Below are positions 1 through 8,308 of a stretch of 47,206 nt of DNA, piece by piece; within the stretch, counting starts at the first letter, position 1, and each line of letters begins with the position of its first letter. Position numbers and translations under genes: made by a program. Where the stretch lies: the NCBI RefSeq assembly GCF_016907915.1, contig NZ_JAFBCW010000019.1, positions 1 to 47,206 of the forward strand, read 5' to 3'. The notes beneath the pieces were generated by a model. That model made no database searches, had not been told where the DNA came from, and saw nothing but the letters and a program-made list of their open reading frames with translations. The DNA is from Desulforadius tongensis. GTDB lineage: Bacteria > Bacillota > Desulfotomaculia > Desulfotomaculales > Desulfohalotomaculaceae.

Positions 1-94
1 AGCAGAGCCCTATCCTCCCAGAGGGTAAGAGCCATTATAAGGTTAACCATTATTCAACGGAATTACCCATTTACACAAAATAATTTACACTCCC
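1..94. mobile_element. probable terminal end of a mutator/IS256-type insertion sequence (partial)
   Basis: The bases just left of position 94, read on the minus strand, begin GGGAGTGTAAATTATTTTGT, which resembles the termini of mutator-family (IS256-like) elements as I remember them. The istB-like reading frame to the right stops matching exactly here, so a foreign end at about 94 is the simplest reading. The body of the element would lie beyond the left edge. No transposase is visible and no target duplication can be checked. Confidence 0.4.
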
Positions 95-176
95 TGGCAG
101 TATGGGTTTTGCCAACGCCTGGTGGGCCCAACAGTATTAAATTATAGGCCTGTTCCACCCATTGTATATTGTTGAA
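95..176 (-). pseudogene. istB: istB fragment (IS21-type transposition ATPase), interrupted
   Basis: Minus-strand translation from about 176 gives a segment containing VEQAYNLILLGPPGVGKTHT, the Walker A region (GPPGVGKT) with the upstream strand typical of IstB, the ATPase helper of IS21-family transposons. The frame has a stop just upstream (TGA near 180) and the protein match ends at about 95, where the probable IS end begins. About 27 codons of a protein of some 250 residues remain, so it is a relic. Walker A with this flank is characteristic of IstB/DnaC-type ATPases; the IS21 assignment is inference. Confidence 0.6.
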
Positions 177-203
177 ATATCAGGAAAGGCTTATTAGTTT
201 TAG

Positions 204-479
204 CTAATAGTTGTCTTTTTCTTGTAATTGAACACTACATTTAGGACAATATATTAACTTTGATAAAAATACTCTTGTATCAAGTCTTGTGTTACATGCT
301 GGACATTTATATTTAAGACTAAAATAAACTCCTGCAAATATAAGTAATAACATCAAGAGGTATCCAATAAATTTAAATTTTGAATTAATAAGGAAAAATG
401 TTGCAGGAATAAGATAAATTGAAATCCAAGACCATGTTCTAAATTTTTTTATTTTTTTAAATTCTTCTATGGTATTCAA
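204..479 (-). CDS. small membrane protein with C-terminal zinc ribbon
   Basis: About 91 residues, function unknown. A short charged N-terminus rich in Lys is followed by two hydrophobic segments (about residues 15-30 and 37-53), then a two-knuckle motif CPAC-x16-CPKC suggesting a zinc ribbon facing the cytoplasm. The longer frame to position 500 starts inside GGAGGTGGG, which is better read as the ribosome binding site of a TTG start at 479. The gene is much more AT-rich than the genes to its right, so it probably came with the mobile DNA at the left edge. No homologue recognised. Confidence 0.55.
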   Translation of the reverse strand: MNTIEEFKKIKKFRTWSWISIYLIPATFFLINSKFKFIGYLLMLLLIFAGVYFSLKYKCPACNTRLDTRVFLSKLIYCPKCSVQLQEKDNY

Positions 480-944
480 AATCTTACCCACCTCCAACAA
501 ATGTATCTTTGGTTATGTGATATTCTAAAACCCTCAATCCTAGTTCTTCCCGCTATTATTAAGTCACCAACATTTATATATCAAATACGCCGGTTAAATA
601 TCTTCCCTTAAAGATATTATATATTTTCATGTTTATTTTCTCTACATGTTTATATATATATCTTCAATATCTATAATATATTCCCTATTAGCTTACATTG
701 TTTTTTGCAGGATAAAAATCCATTTTTGCAAAATAATTCTGTATGTTTTTGCAGCACCCCATTTACACCCCGCTAAGCCTGACCATGGCCAGCACTTCTA
801 AAAAATGATTGGTCACGGTGGTGTAGCTCCTTGTTGTTCTGTTTTTGCTTAATATCCAGCATTTGCTGCCTTGCGTAAAACCTTTGAAACAAAAATAATG
901 CGGTGATTCGGAAGAAACATTTAAAAGATGTGAAGAAAAGTTGA
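480..944. other. AT-rich intergenic stretch without a recognisable gene
   Basis: No frame here has both a ribosome binding site and a protein-like sequence. Three copies of TTTTTGCA occur between about 703 and 754. Minus-strand frames between about 770 and 910 stay open for about 40 codons but resemble nothing I know. It may be decayed mobile-element sequence. Confidence 0.5.
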
Positions 945-978
945 CTTGACAATCAAATGATTGTCAAGTGATTGTCAA
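945..978. promoter_or_regulatory. palindromic operator-like site with a third half-site
   Basis: Perfect 11-bp inverted repeat CTTGACAATCA (945-955) and TGATTGTCAAG (958-968) separated by two A residues, followed immediately by another half-site TGATTGTCAA (969-978). The shape is that of a MarR-type or similar dimeric repressor operator. No regulator or regulated gene is adjacent: the next element is the terminator of the tRNA gene. Confidence 0.5.
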
Positions 979-987
979 AATGAACTT

Positions 988-1017
988 AAAAAAGGGTCCC
1001 GGTTTTCCGGAACCCTT
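988..1017 (-). terminator. intrinsic terminator of the tRNA-Thr gene
   Basis: On the minus strand the stem AAGGGTTCCGG pairs with CCGGGACCCTT across an AAAA loop (one mismatch) and is followed by a T run. It lies 8 bases past the tRNA 3' end. Confidence 0.85.
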
Positions 1018-1025
1018 GATATTCC

Positions 1026-1100
1026 TGGAGCCAGAGATGGGATTTGAACCCACGGCCTACGCATTACGAGTGCGTTGCTCTACCACTGAGCTACTCTGGC
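1026..1100 (-). tRNA. tRNA-Thr (anticodon CGT)
   Basis: A complete cloverleaf: acceptor GCCAGAG pairs with CTCTGGC, the D arm contains AGCTCAGTGGTAGAGC, the anticodon stem ACGCA/TGCGT encloses loop CTCGTAA with anticodon CGT (reads ACG), and the T arm contains GTGGGTTCAAATCCCAT. The discriminator is T and the CCA end is encoded (1028-1026). A promoter and a terminator flank it, so it is probably transcribed alone. Confidence 0.95.
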
Positions 1101-1122
1101 AATTATATTTACAGCATATTAT

Positions 1123-1151
1123 ATGGTACTATCGATATTCTTTATTGTCAA
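1123..1151 (-). promoter_or_regulatory. sigma-A type promoter of tRNA-Thr
   Basis: TTGACA at 1151-1146 and TACCAT at 1128-1123 on the minus strand with exactly 17 bases between them. Transcription would start about 15 bases before the tRNA. Confidence 0.65.
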
Positions 1152-1163
1152 GATTGCAATATT

Positions 1164-1715
1164 TTAAATACCGGCCAGCAATTTGTAAATATCCCTCCAC
1201 CAGACGCAGCGTTCTCCCGGCCACCGCCATTTTTGGTTATGGGGGGCTGCAAACAGTATTACCCTTATTCCTGCCGCGGCCAGCTGTACCGCGTTATTAT
1301 AATTATCTTCCACCATTACATCCACCGCCAGCCGCTGGCATATTTCTACCTTATCATGGCTGTTCAAAAGATGCAGGCCGTGGTAAGGTATTTGGCAGCG
1401 GTTCAGCCAGGCGCTGGTGATTTCTTTTAATACCGGGCTGCGGGCGGTGATAATGTGAATCCGGTGATTTTCCCCGGCCAGTTTCTTTAAATATTTGTCT
1501 GCGCCGGGGATCAACGGTGATTTTTTTATAATCTTCTCTTCTTTTTCCTTCATTAACTGAATAAAATCTTCCCTTGTTATGTTATAAACTTTAGTAACAT
1601 CGTATTCAGAAATATCATCCATGGCTATATTTTCACCGGTAAAACGGTTCAGTTCATCCACCAGCAGCGGCAGGTTGTCACATATTGTTCCATCCAGGTC
1701 ACAGCCAATGATCAT
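1164..1715 (-). CDS. HAD-family 5'(3')-deoxyribonucleotidase-like hydrolase
   Basis: A 183-residue cytoplasmic HAD phosphatase of the NT5C/YqfW-like nucleotidase type. The nucleophile motif DLDGT is at residues 6-10 (MIIGCDLDGTICDN), the second motif is IITARS near residue 91, and the acidic motif VMVEDN lies near 132. The small alpha-helical cap between residues 20 and 75 fits this class. The start ATG at 1715 follows GAGGTATCAAATTA, a good ribosome binding site, and overlaps the end of the methyltransferase gene by 17 bases, so the two are translationally linked. Substrate is not determined from sequence; nucleoside monophosphates are the family norm. Confidence 0.8.
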   Translation of the reverse strand: MIIGCDLDGTICDNLPLLVDELNRFTGENIAMDDISEYDVTKVYNITREDFIQLMKEKEEKIIKKSPLIPGADKYLKKLAGENHRIHIITARSPVLKEITSAWLNRCQIPYHGLHLLNSHDKVEICQRLAVDVMVEDNYNNAVQLAAAGIRVILFAAPHNQKWRWPGERCVWWRDIYKLLAGI

Positions 1716-2244
1716 TAATTTGATACCTCACAGCCATTATTTTTTCCATTTTAAGCAGTTTCTCTTTCCACTGCGGTTGGCCACCGAAACCGCCCGGCGA
1801 ACCGTCACGGCGTATTACTCTATGGCAGGGCAGCACCAGCAGCACCCGGTTGGAGCGCAGCGCACCGCCAACTGCCCTGCTGGCCAGGGGATGCCCGATC
1901 ATTTCGGCAACCTGTTTGTATGTGCGGGTTTCTCCATAGGGTATACTTTTTATACTCTGCAGTACCATGCGCTGAAAAGGGGTACACCAGTCCAGGTCCA
2001 CCAGGTAATCAAAAGAGCATAGCTGCCCTTCAAAATAGTTGTTCAGCTCACGGGCCAGTTCCGCTATCAATTTATTGGCACCGTCGTCCTGTATCAACGC
2101 CTTAGGGTTTCGTTTAAGATACTCTGCCAAAACTGCTGCTGCTTCACCCGGTTCTTTTTGCGGCAGCGTCAAAGCTTTTAATCCCCTATCAGACCAGGAT
2201 ACACCAATCCACCCGGCCTTTACAGGCACTAATTTATATTTCAT
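1699..2244 (-). CDS. ogt: methylated-DNA--[protein]-cysteine S-methyltransferase
   Basis: Suicide repair protein that takes the methyl group from O6-methylguanine. The active-site motif PCHRVI with the acceptor Cys is present, preceded by the helix-turn-helix region (GETRTYKQVAEMIGHPLASRAVGGALRSN in part) and followed by GSPGGFGG, the usual C-terminal signature. I chose the ATG at 2244 (181 residues) because the transporter stop codon TGA ends one base before it, suggesting coupled translation. A longer in-frame start at 2289 would run 44 bases into the transporter gene and adds a non-homologous tail. It is the middle gene of the operon EamA transporter - ogt - HAD nucleotidase. Confidence 0.92.
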   Translation of the reverse strand: MKYKLVPVKAGWIGVSWSDRGLKALTLPQKEPGEAAAVLAEYLKRNPKALIQDDGANKLIAELARELNNYFEGQLCSFDYLVDLDWCTPFQRMVLQSIKSIPYGETRTYKQVAEMIGHPLASRAVGGALRSNRVLLVLPCHRVIRRDGSPGGFGGQPQWKEKLLKMEKIMAVRYQINDHWL

Positions 2245-2245
2245 C

Positions 2246-3187
2246 TCAACACACCGCCGACTGTGCGGTATTATTTTCACTAACGGCATCTTTTTCTTCT
2301 GCCGGCCGGCCCACCACCGAGGTGATGAAGATATATAAACCGGAGATAATAACTATTCCCCCCAGCACCTGCAGTACGGTTGGAACTTCATGAAATATAA
2401 AGTAAGCCAGTACGGTGGCTCCCACCGGTTCGCCCAGTATGCTCACCGACACCACCGCCGCCTTTACGTAGCGCAGCGCCCAGTTGAACACCGTGTGACC
2501 GAATATGGTAGGCACTATGGCCAGCAGTAAAAACCACAGCCAGGTAAGAGGGTGATAGGGATAAAGGGGCAGTCCCATTGCTAAACTGCACAGCAGCAGT
2601 GTAATGGCAGATGCGGTATAAACTAAAATAACATACGAAAATAATGAAAGGTGGGCCCGCAAAGTACGCCCAATTAGTACGTAACCGGCCACAAATATGG
2701 CTCCGGCAAAGGCCAGCAGGTCTCCCCACAGAGCCTGCCCCCCCACTTGAAAGTCATTGATGCCGATAATTATACTGCCCAGCAAGGCCATACCCGCTCC
2801 CACCAGTCCCCGTCTGCTCAGCTTTTCGCGATATAAAAAATATCCCCCGGTAATAACAAAGAGGGGCTGCATGGTTACCAGCACGGTGGAGCTGGCCACC
2901 GAGGTGTAATTTAACGAGTTTATCCAAACGGCAAAGTGCATAGCCAGCAAAACACCGGAAAGGACAGCCAAAAACAGGTCCCTGCTGCCAATACGCCTTA
3001 ACTCATGGCGTCCGGTAACATAGGTGACAGGGGCCAGCAGCAGTACTGTAAAACCCAGCCGGTAAAAAGCAATAATTAACGGTGGTGCCTCGGCCAGTTT
3101 GGTAAAAATAGAAGAAAAAGCCGCCCCTACAACTCCCAGCACCACCGCCAGGTAAGGGTTGATTATTGGTTTATTGCCACTGGTCAT
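2246..3187 (-). CDS. EamA/DMT-family transporter
   Basis: A 313-residue integral membrane protein with ten hydrophobic segments, arranged as two EamA repeats of five (roughly residues 10-145 and 155-292), as in drug/metabolite transporters such as RhaT/YdcZ relatives. The N-repeat motif AFYRLGFTVLLLAP and the C-repeat motif ILGEPVGATVLAYFIFHE are typical. GGAGAAAG lies 5 bases before the ATG. First gene of the operon with ogt and the nucleotidase. Substrate unknown; members export amino acids, nucleosides or drugs. Confidence 0.88.
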   Translation of the reverse strand: MTSGNKPIINPYLAVVLGVVGAAFSSIFTKLAEAPPLIIAFYRLGFTVLLLAPVTYVTGRHELRRIGSRDLFLAVLSGVLLAMHFAVWINSLNYTSVASSTVLVTMQPLFVITGGYFLYREKLSRRGLVGAGMALLGSIIIGINDFQVGGQALWGDLLAFAGAIFVAGYVLIGRTLRAHLSLFSYVILVYTASAITLLLCSLAMGLPLYPYHPLTWLWFLLLAIVPTIFGHTVFNWALRYVKAAVVSVSILGEPVGATVLAYFIFHEVPTVLQVLGGIVIISGLYIFITSVVGRPAEEKDAVSENNTAQSAVC

Positions 3188-3302
3188 CTAACTTTCTCCT
3201 TATTCAATTTAGGTGGTTAGGCTAATAATATTGGCTATCGGGCCGGCAATTCCTTTTAAAAGGTCAAAATATTTATTTCTTTAAACCCGCTGCTTTTAAC
3301 AC

Positions 3303-4259
3303 CTATTGATTGGCTTTAAAGGGCTCTTTGGGGTTAGTTTCTTGAAACAGCCCGGTAGAAAGGTAGCGCTCCCCCGTGTCCGGCAGCAGGGTTACCACCA
3401 GTTTATCCCGGTTTTCAGGCCGCCGGGCCACATTAATGGCAGCATAGGCCGCTGCTCCGGAGGATATTCCCACCAGCATTCCTTCTTCCCGCGCCAGCCT
3501 GCGGGCAGTATCCATGGCCTGCTGGCCGGTAACTTGAAATATTTCATCCACCAGTTCTAAATTTAAAACACCGGGAATGAACCCCGCACCGATACCCTGT
3601 ATTTTATGGGCTGCCGGTTTACCGCCGGACAGCACAGGGGATTCCGCCGGTTCCACCGCTATCACCTGTAAATCCGGCTTTTTTTCTTTCAATGTTTTGG
3701 CCACGCCGGTTATTGTACCGCCGGTACCAACACCGGCCACAAAAATATCTATTTTACCCTCGGTATCACGCCAGATTTCTTCCGCTGTGGTAACCTGGTG
3801 TGCAGCCGGGTTGGCAGGGTTTTCAAACTGCTGGGGAATAAAAGCCTTGGGGTATTGATGGGCCAGTTCTTTTGCCCTTTCTACCGCTCCTGTCATCCCC
3901 TTATCTCCGGGAGTCAGCACAATTTGAGCCCCGTATGCCTTCAGCAGGTTTCGCCGTTCTAAACTCATGGTTTCCGGCATAGTCAGCACCAGGCGGTATC
4001 CTTTGACAGCACATACCATGGCCAGCCCGATACCGGTATTGCCGCTGGTGGGTTCAATAATCACGGTATCATCATCCACCAGCCCCTGCTCCTCCGCCCT
4101 TTGAATCATTGCCGCTGCAATGCGGTCTTTAACACTGCCCCCGGGGTTAAAATACTCCACCTTGGCCACCACTTCAGCTGCAGCACCGGAGGCCATTTTG
4201 TTCAAGCGCACCAGCGGGGTGCCGCCAATTAATTCCAGTAAGTTGTTTTTTATGTTCAT
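3303..4259 (-). CDS. cysK: cysteine synthase (O-acetylserine sulfhydrylase)
   Basis: A PLP enzyme joining O-acetylserine and sulfide to make cysteine; 318 residues, a normal length. Visible family signatures are GGTPLVRL, the PLP lysine in [10 protein letters not shown] (near residue 43), the substrate loop PTSGNTGIG (near residue 70), the phosphate-binding GTGGTITG (near 178) and SSGAAAY near the C-terminus. GTGGTGATTTT before the ATG is an adequate ribosome binding site. Apparently monocistronic; the downstream gap to the transporter (3188-3302) shows no clear terminator. CysM-type substrate use cannot be excluded. Confidence 0.93.
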   Translation of the reverse strand: MNIKNNLLELIGGTPLVRLNKMASGAAAEVVAKVEYFNPGGSVKDRIAAAMIQRAEEQGLVDDDTVIIEPTSGNTGIGLAMVCAVKGYRLVLTMPETMSLERRNLLKAYGAQIVLTPGDKGMTGAVERAKELAHQYPKAFIPQQFENPANPAAHQVTTAEEIWRDTEGKIDIFVAGVGTGGTITGVAKTLKEKKPDLQVIAVEPAESPVLSGGKPAAHKIQGIGAGFIPGVLNLELVDEIFQVTGQQAMDTARRLAREEGMLVGISSGAAAYAAINVARRPENRDKLVVTLLPDTGERYLSTGLFQETNPKEPFKANQ

Positions 4260-4305
4260 AAAATCACCACTTTCTTATGGATGTATCATGTGATCCCGTC
4301 AAATA

Positions 4306-4342
4306 CGTAAAAACCCTTGCGAAAAACGCAAGGGTTTTTACG
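4306..4342. terminator. bidirectional intrinsic terminator after groEL
   Basis: A perfect 16-bp inverted repeat (4306-4321 and 4327-4342, core AAAACCCTTGCG) around an A5 loop, with an A run on one arm and a T run on the other. It lies 5 bases beyond the groEL stop codon. Confidence 0.9.
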
Positions 4343-4347
4343 TCTAT

Positions 4348-6003
<1,656 letters not shown>

Positions 6004-6019
6004 TTACTGGGATAAATAA

Positions 6020-6307
6020 TTACTCTACTACTGCCAAAATATCCATTTCACGCAAAATTAAGTATTCTTCACCATCAATTTTAAACTCGTTACCAGCAAA
6101 CTTGGAATATAGTACTTTGTCCCCAACTTTTACATCAATGGCTTGACGTTGGCCGTTTTCTAACACCCGTCCCGGTCCAACGGCAATAACTTCTGCCTGC
6201 TGGGGTTTTTCCTTCGCAGTATCCGGCAGAACAATGCCGCTCTTGGTTACCTCTTCGCTGGGCAAAGCTTTAACTACCACTCTGTCTCCTAATGGTTTAA
6301 TAGCCAC
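6020..6307 (-). CDS. groES: co-chaperonin GroES (10 kDa)
   Basis: The lid of the GroEL chamber, 95 residues, standard length. It has the N-terminal [10 protein letters not shown] strand, the mobile loop region around residues 17-32 ([13 protein letters not shown]), and the conserved [12 protein letters not shown] segment. The start is GTG at 6307 behind AAGGAGGGG. First gene of the heat-shock operon, with CIRCE 45 bases upstream. Confidence 0.98.
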   Translation of the reverse strand: MAIKPLGDRVVVKALPSEEVTKSGIVLPDTAKEKPQQAEVIAVGPGRVLENGQRQAIDVKVGDKVLYSKFAGNEFKIDGEEYLILREMDILAVVE

Positions 6308-6351
6308 AAATACCCCTCCTTAATATTGAAAGATATTTTTTTTACTCATTA

Positions 6352-6378
6352 CTAGCACTCGCTTAAGCCGAGTGCTAA
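6352..6378. promoter_or_regulatory. CIRCE operator (HrcA binding site)
   Basis: Inverted repeat CTAGCACTC (6352-6360), nine-base spacer, GAGTGCTAA (6370-6378). The consensus is TTAGCACTC-N9-GAGTGCTAA, so only the first base of the left arm deviates. It overlaps the predicted groES transcription start, where HrcA would block transcription. hrcA itself is not in the window. Confidence 0.95.
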
Positions 6379-6380
6379 CA

Positions 6381-6515
6381 TCCAGGTAATATAATATAGA
6401 ACTAAAAAATCAAAAGCAAATACCCTTGAGGGAAGAAAACTGCATATATTTATCAAAATTGAAAATTAGGGGAATTTAGCTTTTAATTTCTCAGTCTATA
6501 TTATATTTACCTGGA
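6381..6515. repeat. inverted repeat embracing the groES promoter
   Basis: TCCAGGTAATATAATATAGA at 6381-6400 recurs inverted as TCTATATTATATTTACCTGGA at 6495-6515 (20 of 21 positions, one extra base). The 94 bases between are AT-rich and hold the -35 box and no gene. The remainder, 6516-6604, contains nothing I recognise. Confidence 0.6.
6391..6419 (-). promoter_or_regulatory. sigma-A promoter of groESL
   Basis: Minus strand: TTGCTT at 6419-6414 and TATTAT at 6396-6391 with a 17-base spacer. CIRCE begins 12 bases downstream of the -10 box. Confidence 0.7.
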
Positions 6516-6604
6516 TTTCTATTAAATTGTAATTTAACATTTATAATTCTTACCTAATAATTGTCTTATTATACTAATAAAATAAAAAAATTCCATTTAT
6601 ATAA

Positions 6605-7096
6605 CTATTCCTTGCCGCATTCTCCACCCCGGCCGGATAGTATTTCTAACCCGTGCGGCAGTACCGGCAGTACAACTGACAGGCACTCCCTCACTCCCCT
6701 GGGACTGCCCGGCAGGTTGATAATCAGCGTTTTACCGCGAATACCGGCAGCCGCCCTGGATAACATGGCTTTGGGAGTCTTTTTTAATGATTCCATGCGC
6801 ATGGCTTCCGTAATACCGGGTGCTTGTTTTTTTATTACCTCTATGGTGGCTTCCGGCGTATTATCCCGGGGGCCAAATCCCGTCCCTCCAGTGGTAAGCA
6901 CTAAATCCAGTTCCAGCCTGTCACAGCAGTGAAATAATTCTTCTTTGATGACATCAAAATCATCGGGAATGATTTTATAGTATTTTACTTCCCCACCGAT
7001 CTCCTTTACCATTTCCTTAATTACCTCACAGCTTTTATCCTCGCGCTCACCCCGGGCTCCTTTGTCGCTCATGGTTAAAATTCCCACTTTGATCAC
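6605..7096 (-). CDS. moaB: molybdenum cofactor biosynthesis protein MoaB/Mog family
   Basis: Adenylylates molybdopterin ahead of molybdenum insertion. It has the family landmarks KVGILTMSDKGARGERED at the start, the nucleotide-binding TTGGTGFGPRDNTPEAT segment near residue 90 (split motif TGGTG and DNTPEAT), and INLPGSPRGVRE near 130. About 163 residues. I prefer the GTG at 7096: AAGAGGTG is 6 bases upstream of it, while the in-frame ATG at 7102 directly abuts the same sequence. It diverges from fdhD across about 80 bases and belongs with the moeA genes nearby. Mog versus MoaB cannot be separated by eye. Confidence 0.9.
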   Translation of the reverse strand: MIKVGILTMSDKGARGEREDKSCEVIKEMVKEIGGEVKYYKIIPDDFDVIKEELFHCCDRLELDLVLTTGGTGFGPRDNTPEATIEVIKKQAPGITEAMRMESLKKTPKAMLSRAAAGIRGKTLIINLPGSPRGVRECLSVVLPVLPHGLEILSGRGGECGKE

Positions 7097-7176
7097 TTGC
7101 ATCACCTCTTGGTATGTACATTGTAAAGTTTATTGAGTTAAAATGAAAGAAATGAACTTTTGCCGGGAGGTTAAAA

Positions 7177-7965
7177 ATGAGCCAGCTAAAAAACTTTATT
7201 TCCCTTCCCATCACCAAGGTTGTTAAAGATAGGACTTACCCGCAGGATGACCGAGTTGTACAGGAGGTTCCGGTAACCCTTTTTTTAAACGATGAAGAAT
7301 TTGTCACCCTGGTTTGCTCCCCACAACACCTGCGGGAATTGGCAGTGGGATTTCTCTGCTCCGAAGGCATTTTACAGCAGCCCTCTGATTTACATTACCT
7401 TTCTGTAAATGAAAAAGAAGGCATTATTAAAATTAACGCCACCGCCGGGCAGGCCGAAAAGCAGTTTCTGAAACGGTATATTACATCATGCTGCGGCCGG
7501 GGCCGCTCATCCTTTTATTTCATCAACGATGCCCGTTCCATGTCCCGGATCAACTCCCACATTTCCATCACACCTTATCAAGTATGGAATCTCACAACCC
7601 AACTGGAAAGCATGTCAACCCTTTTCCAAAATACCGGCGGGGTACACAATGCCGCACTTTGTACCCCGGAGAATGTGGTTGTCTTTTTTGAAGACATTGG
7701 GCGGCATAACGCGGTGGACAAAATCTTTGGCCACTGCTTTTTAAAAACTATCCAGATGAATGATAAAATACTGGTATTCAGCGGCCGCATATCCTCAGAA
7801 ATATTAATTAAAGTGGCTAAAATGAATATACCCATTTTGGTTTCCCGTTCAGCACCCACAGCACTGGCAGTAAACATGGCCAATGAACTGGGTATGACGG
7901 TGGTGGGGTTTGCCCGGGACAACCGCTTTAATATTTACACCAACCCCCGGCGGATAATCATTTAA
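7177..7965 (+). CDS. fdhD: formate dehydrogenase accessory sulfurtransferase FdhD
   Basis: FdhD passes sulfur from a cysteine desulfurase to the bis-MGD cofactor of formate dehydrogenase, without which the enzyme is inactive. The 262 residues include the N-terminal substrate region, the Cys loop TSCCGRGR (Cys105, Cys106) and the C-terminal GRHNAVDKIFGHCF and SEILIKVAKMNIPILVSRSAPT blocks in part. The usual loop is SCGxCG; here the second Cys of the C-x2-C pair is Gly and an extra Cys precedes the first. Start ATG has GGGAGG 7 bases upstream. It is one of two plus-strand genes and overlaps the ModE-like gene tail-to-tail by 8 bases. Confidence 0.93.
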   Translation: MSQLKNFISLPITKVVKDRTYPQDDRVVQEVPVTLFLNDEEFVTLVCSPQHLRELAVGFLCSEGILQQPSDLHYLSVNEKEGIIKINATAGQAEKQFLKRYITSCCGRGRSSFYFINDARSMSRINSHISITPYQVWNLTTQLESMSTLFQNTGGVHNAALCTPENVVVFFEDIGRHNAVDKIFGHCFLKTIQMNDKILVFSGRISSEILIKVAKMNIPILVSRSAPTALAVNMANELGMTVVGFARDNRFNIYTNPRRIII

Positions 7966-8308
7966 CGATGAAATTATCTTTAAAAATTTCAGTTATGGCA
8001 TCGTCCACCTGCTGTTGGAATTTATAATACCGGTTGATTAATTCCAGGGCAGAAGGTGTTAATGATGCACCCCCGCCCTGGTCCCCCCCTACCTTGGTCT
8101 CTACCAGTTTAACGTTCCATCTCTCCTGGGCCTTTTTTATTTTTCCCCAGGCTGCCCGGTAAGACATACTCATTTCCCGGGCAGCGGCGGATATCGATCC
8201 TGTTTTATGAACCAGCTGCAAAAGTTTAAACAATCCCTCACCAAACACCGTGCCGTCCCATTCCAGCCAAACTTTATACCTTACTTTTAAACGGCTCGGC
8301 TCAATCAT
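7958..8308 (-). CDS. ModE-type winged-helix DNA-binding protein (no molybdate domain)
   Basis: 116 residues matching the N-terminal DNA-binding half of ModE: LLQLVHKTGSISAAAREMSMSYRAAWGKIKKA is the LysR-like helix-turn-helix (roughly residues 28-60), and GGGASLTPSALELINRYYKF is the usual wing/linker. The C-terminal molybdate-binding TOBE repeats of full ModE are absent. The ATG shares its A with the TAA of the upstream moeA-like gene (TAATG), so they are coupled. Probably a regulator of molybdenum or formate dehydrogenase genes; whether it senses molybdate itself is doubtful. Confidence 0.82.
   Translation of the reverse strand: MIEPSRLKVRYKVWLEWDGTVFGEGLFKLLQLVHKTGSISAAAREMSMSYRAAWGKIKKAQERWNVKLVETKVGGDQGGGASLTPSALELINRYYKFQQQVDDAITEIFKDNFIVK

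Noticed and set aside
968-1430. Plus-strand frames of 150 and 128 codons covering the tRNA
   Set aside because: They run through the tRNA-Thr and the terminator hairpin and lie opposite a clear HAD gene.
7097-7176. Molybdenum cofactor riboswitch between moaB and fdhD
   Set aside because: The gap of about 80 bases is too short and has no matching stems.
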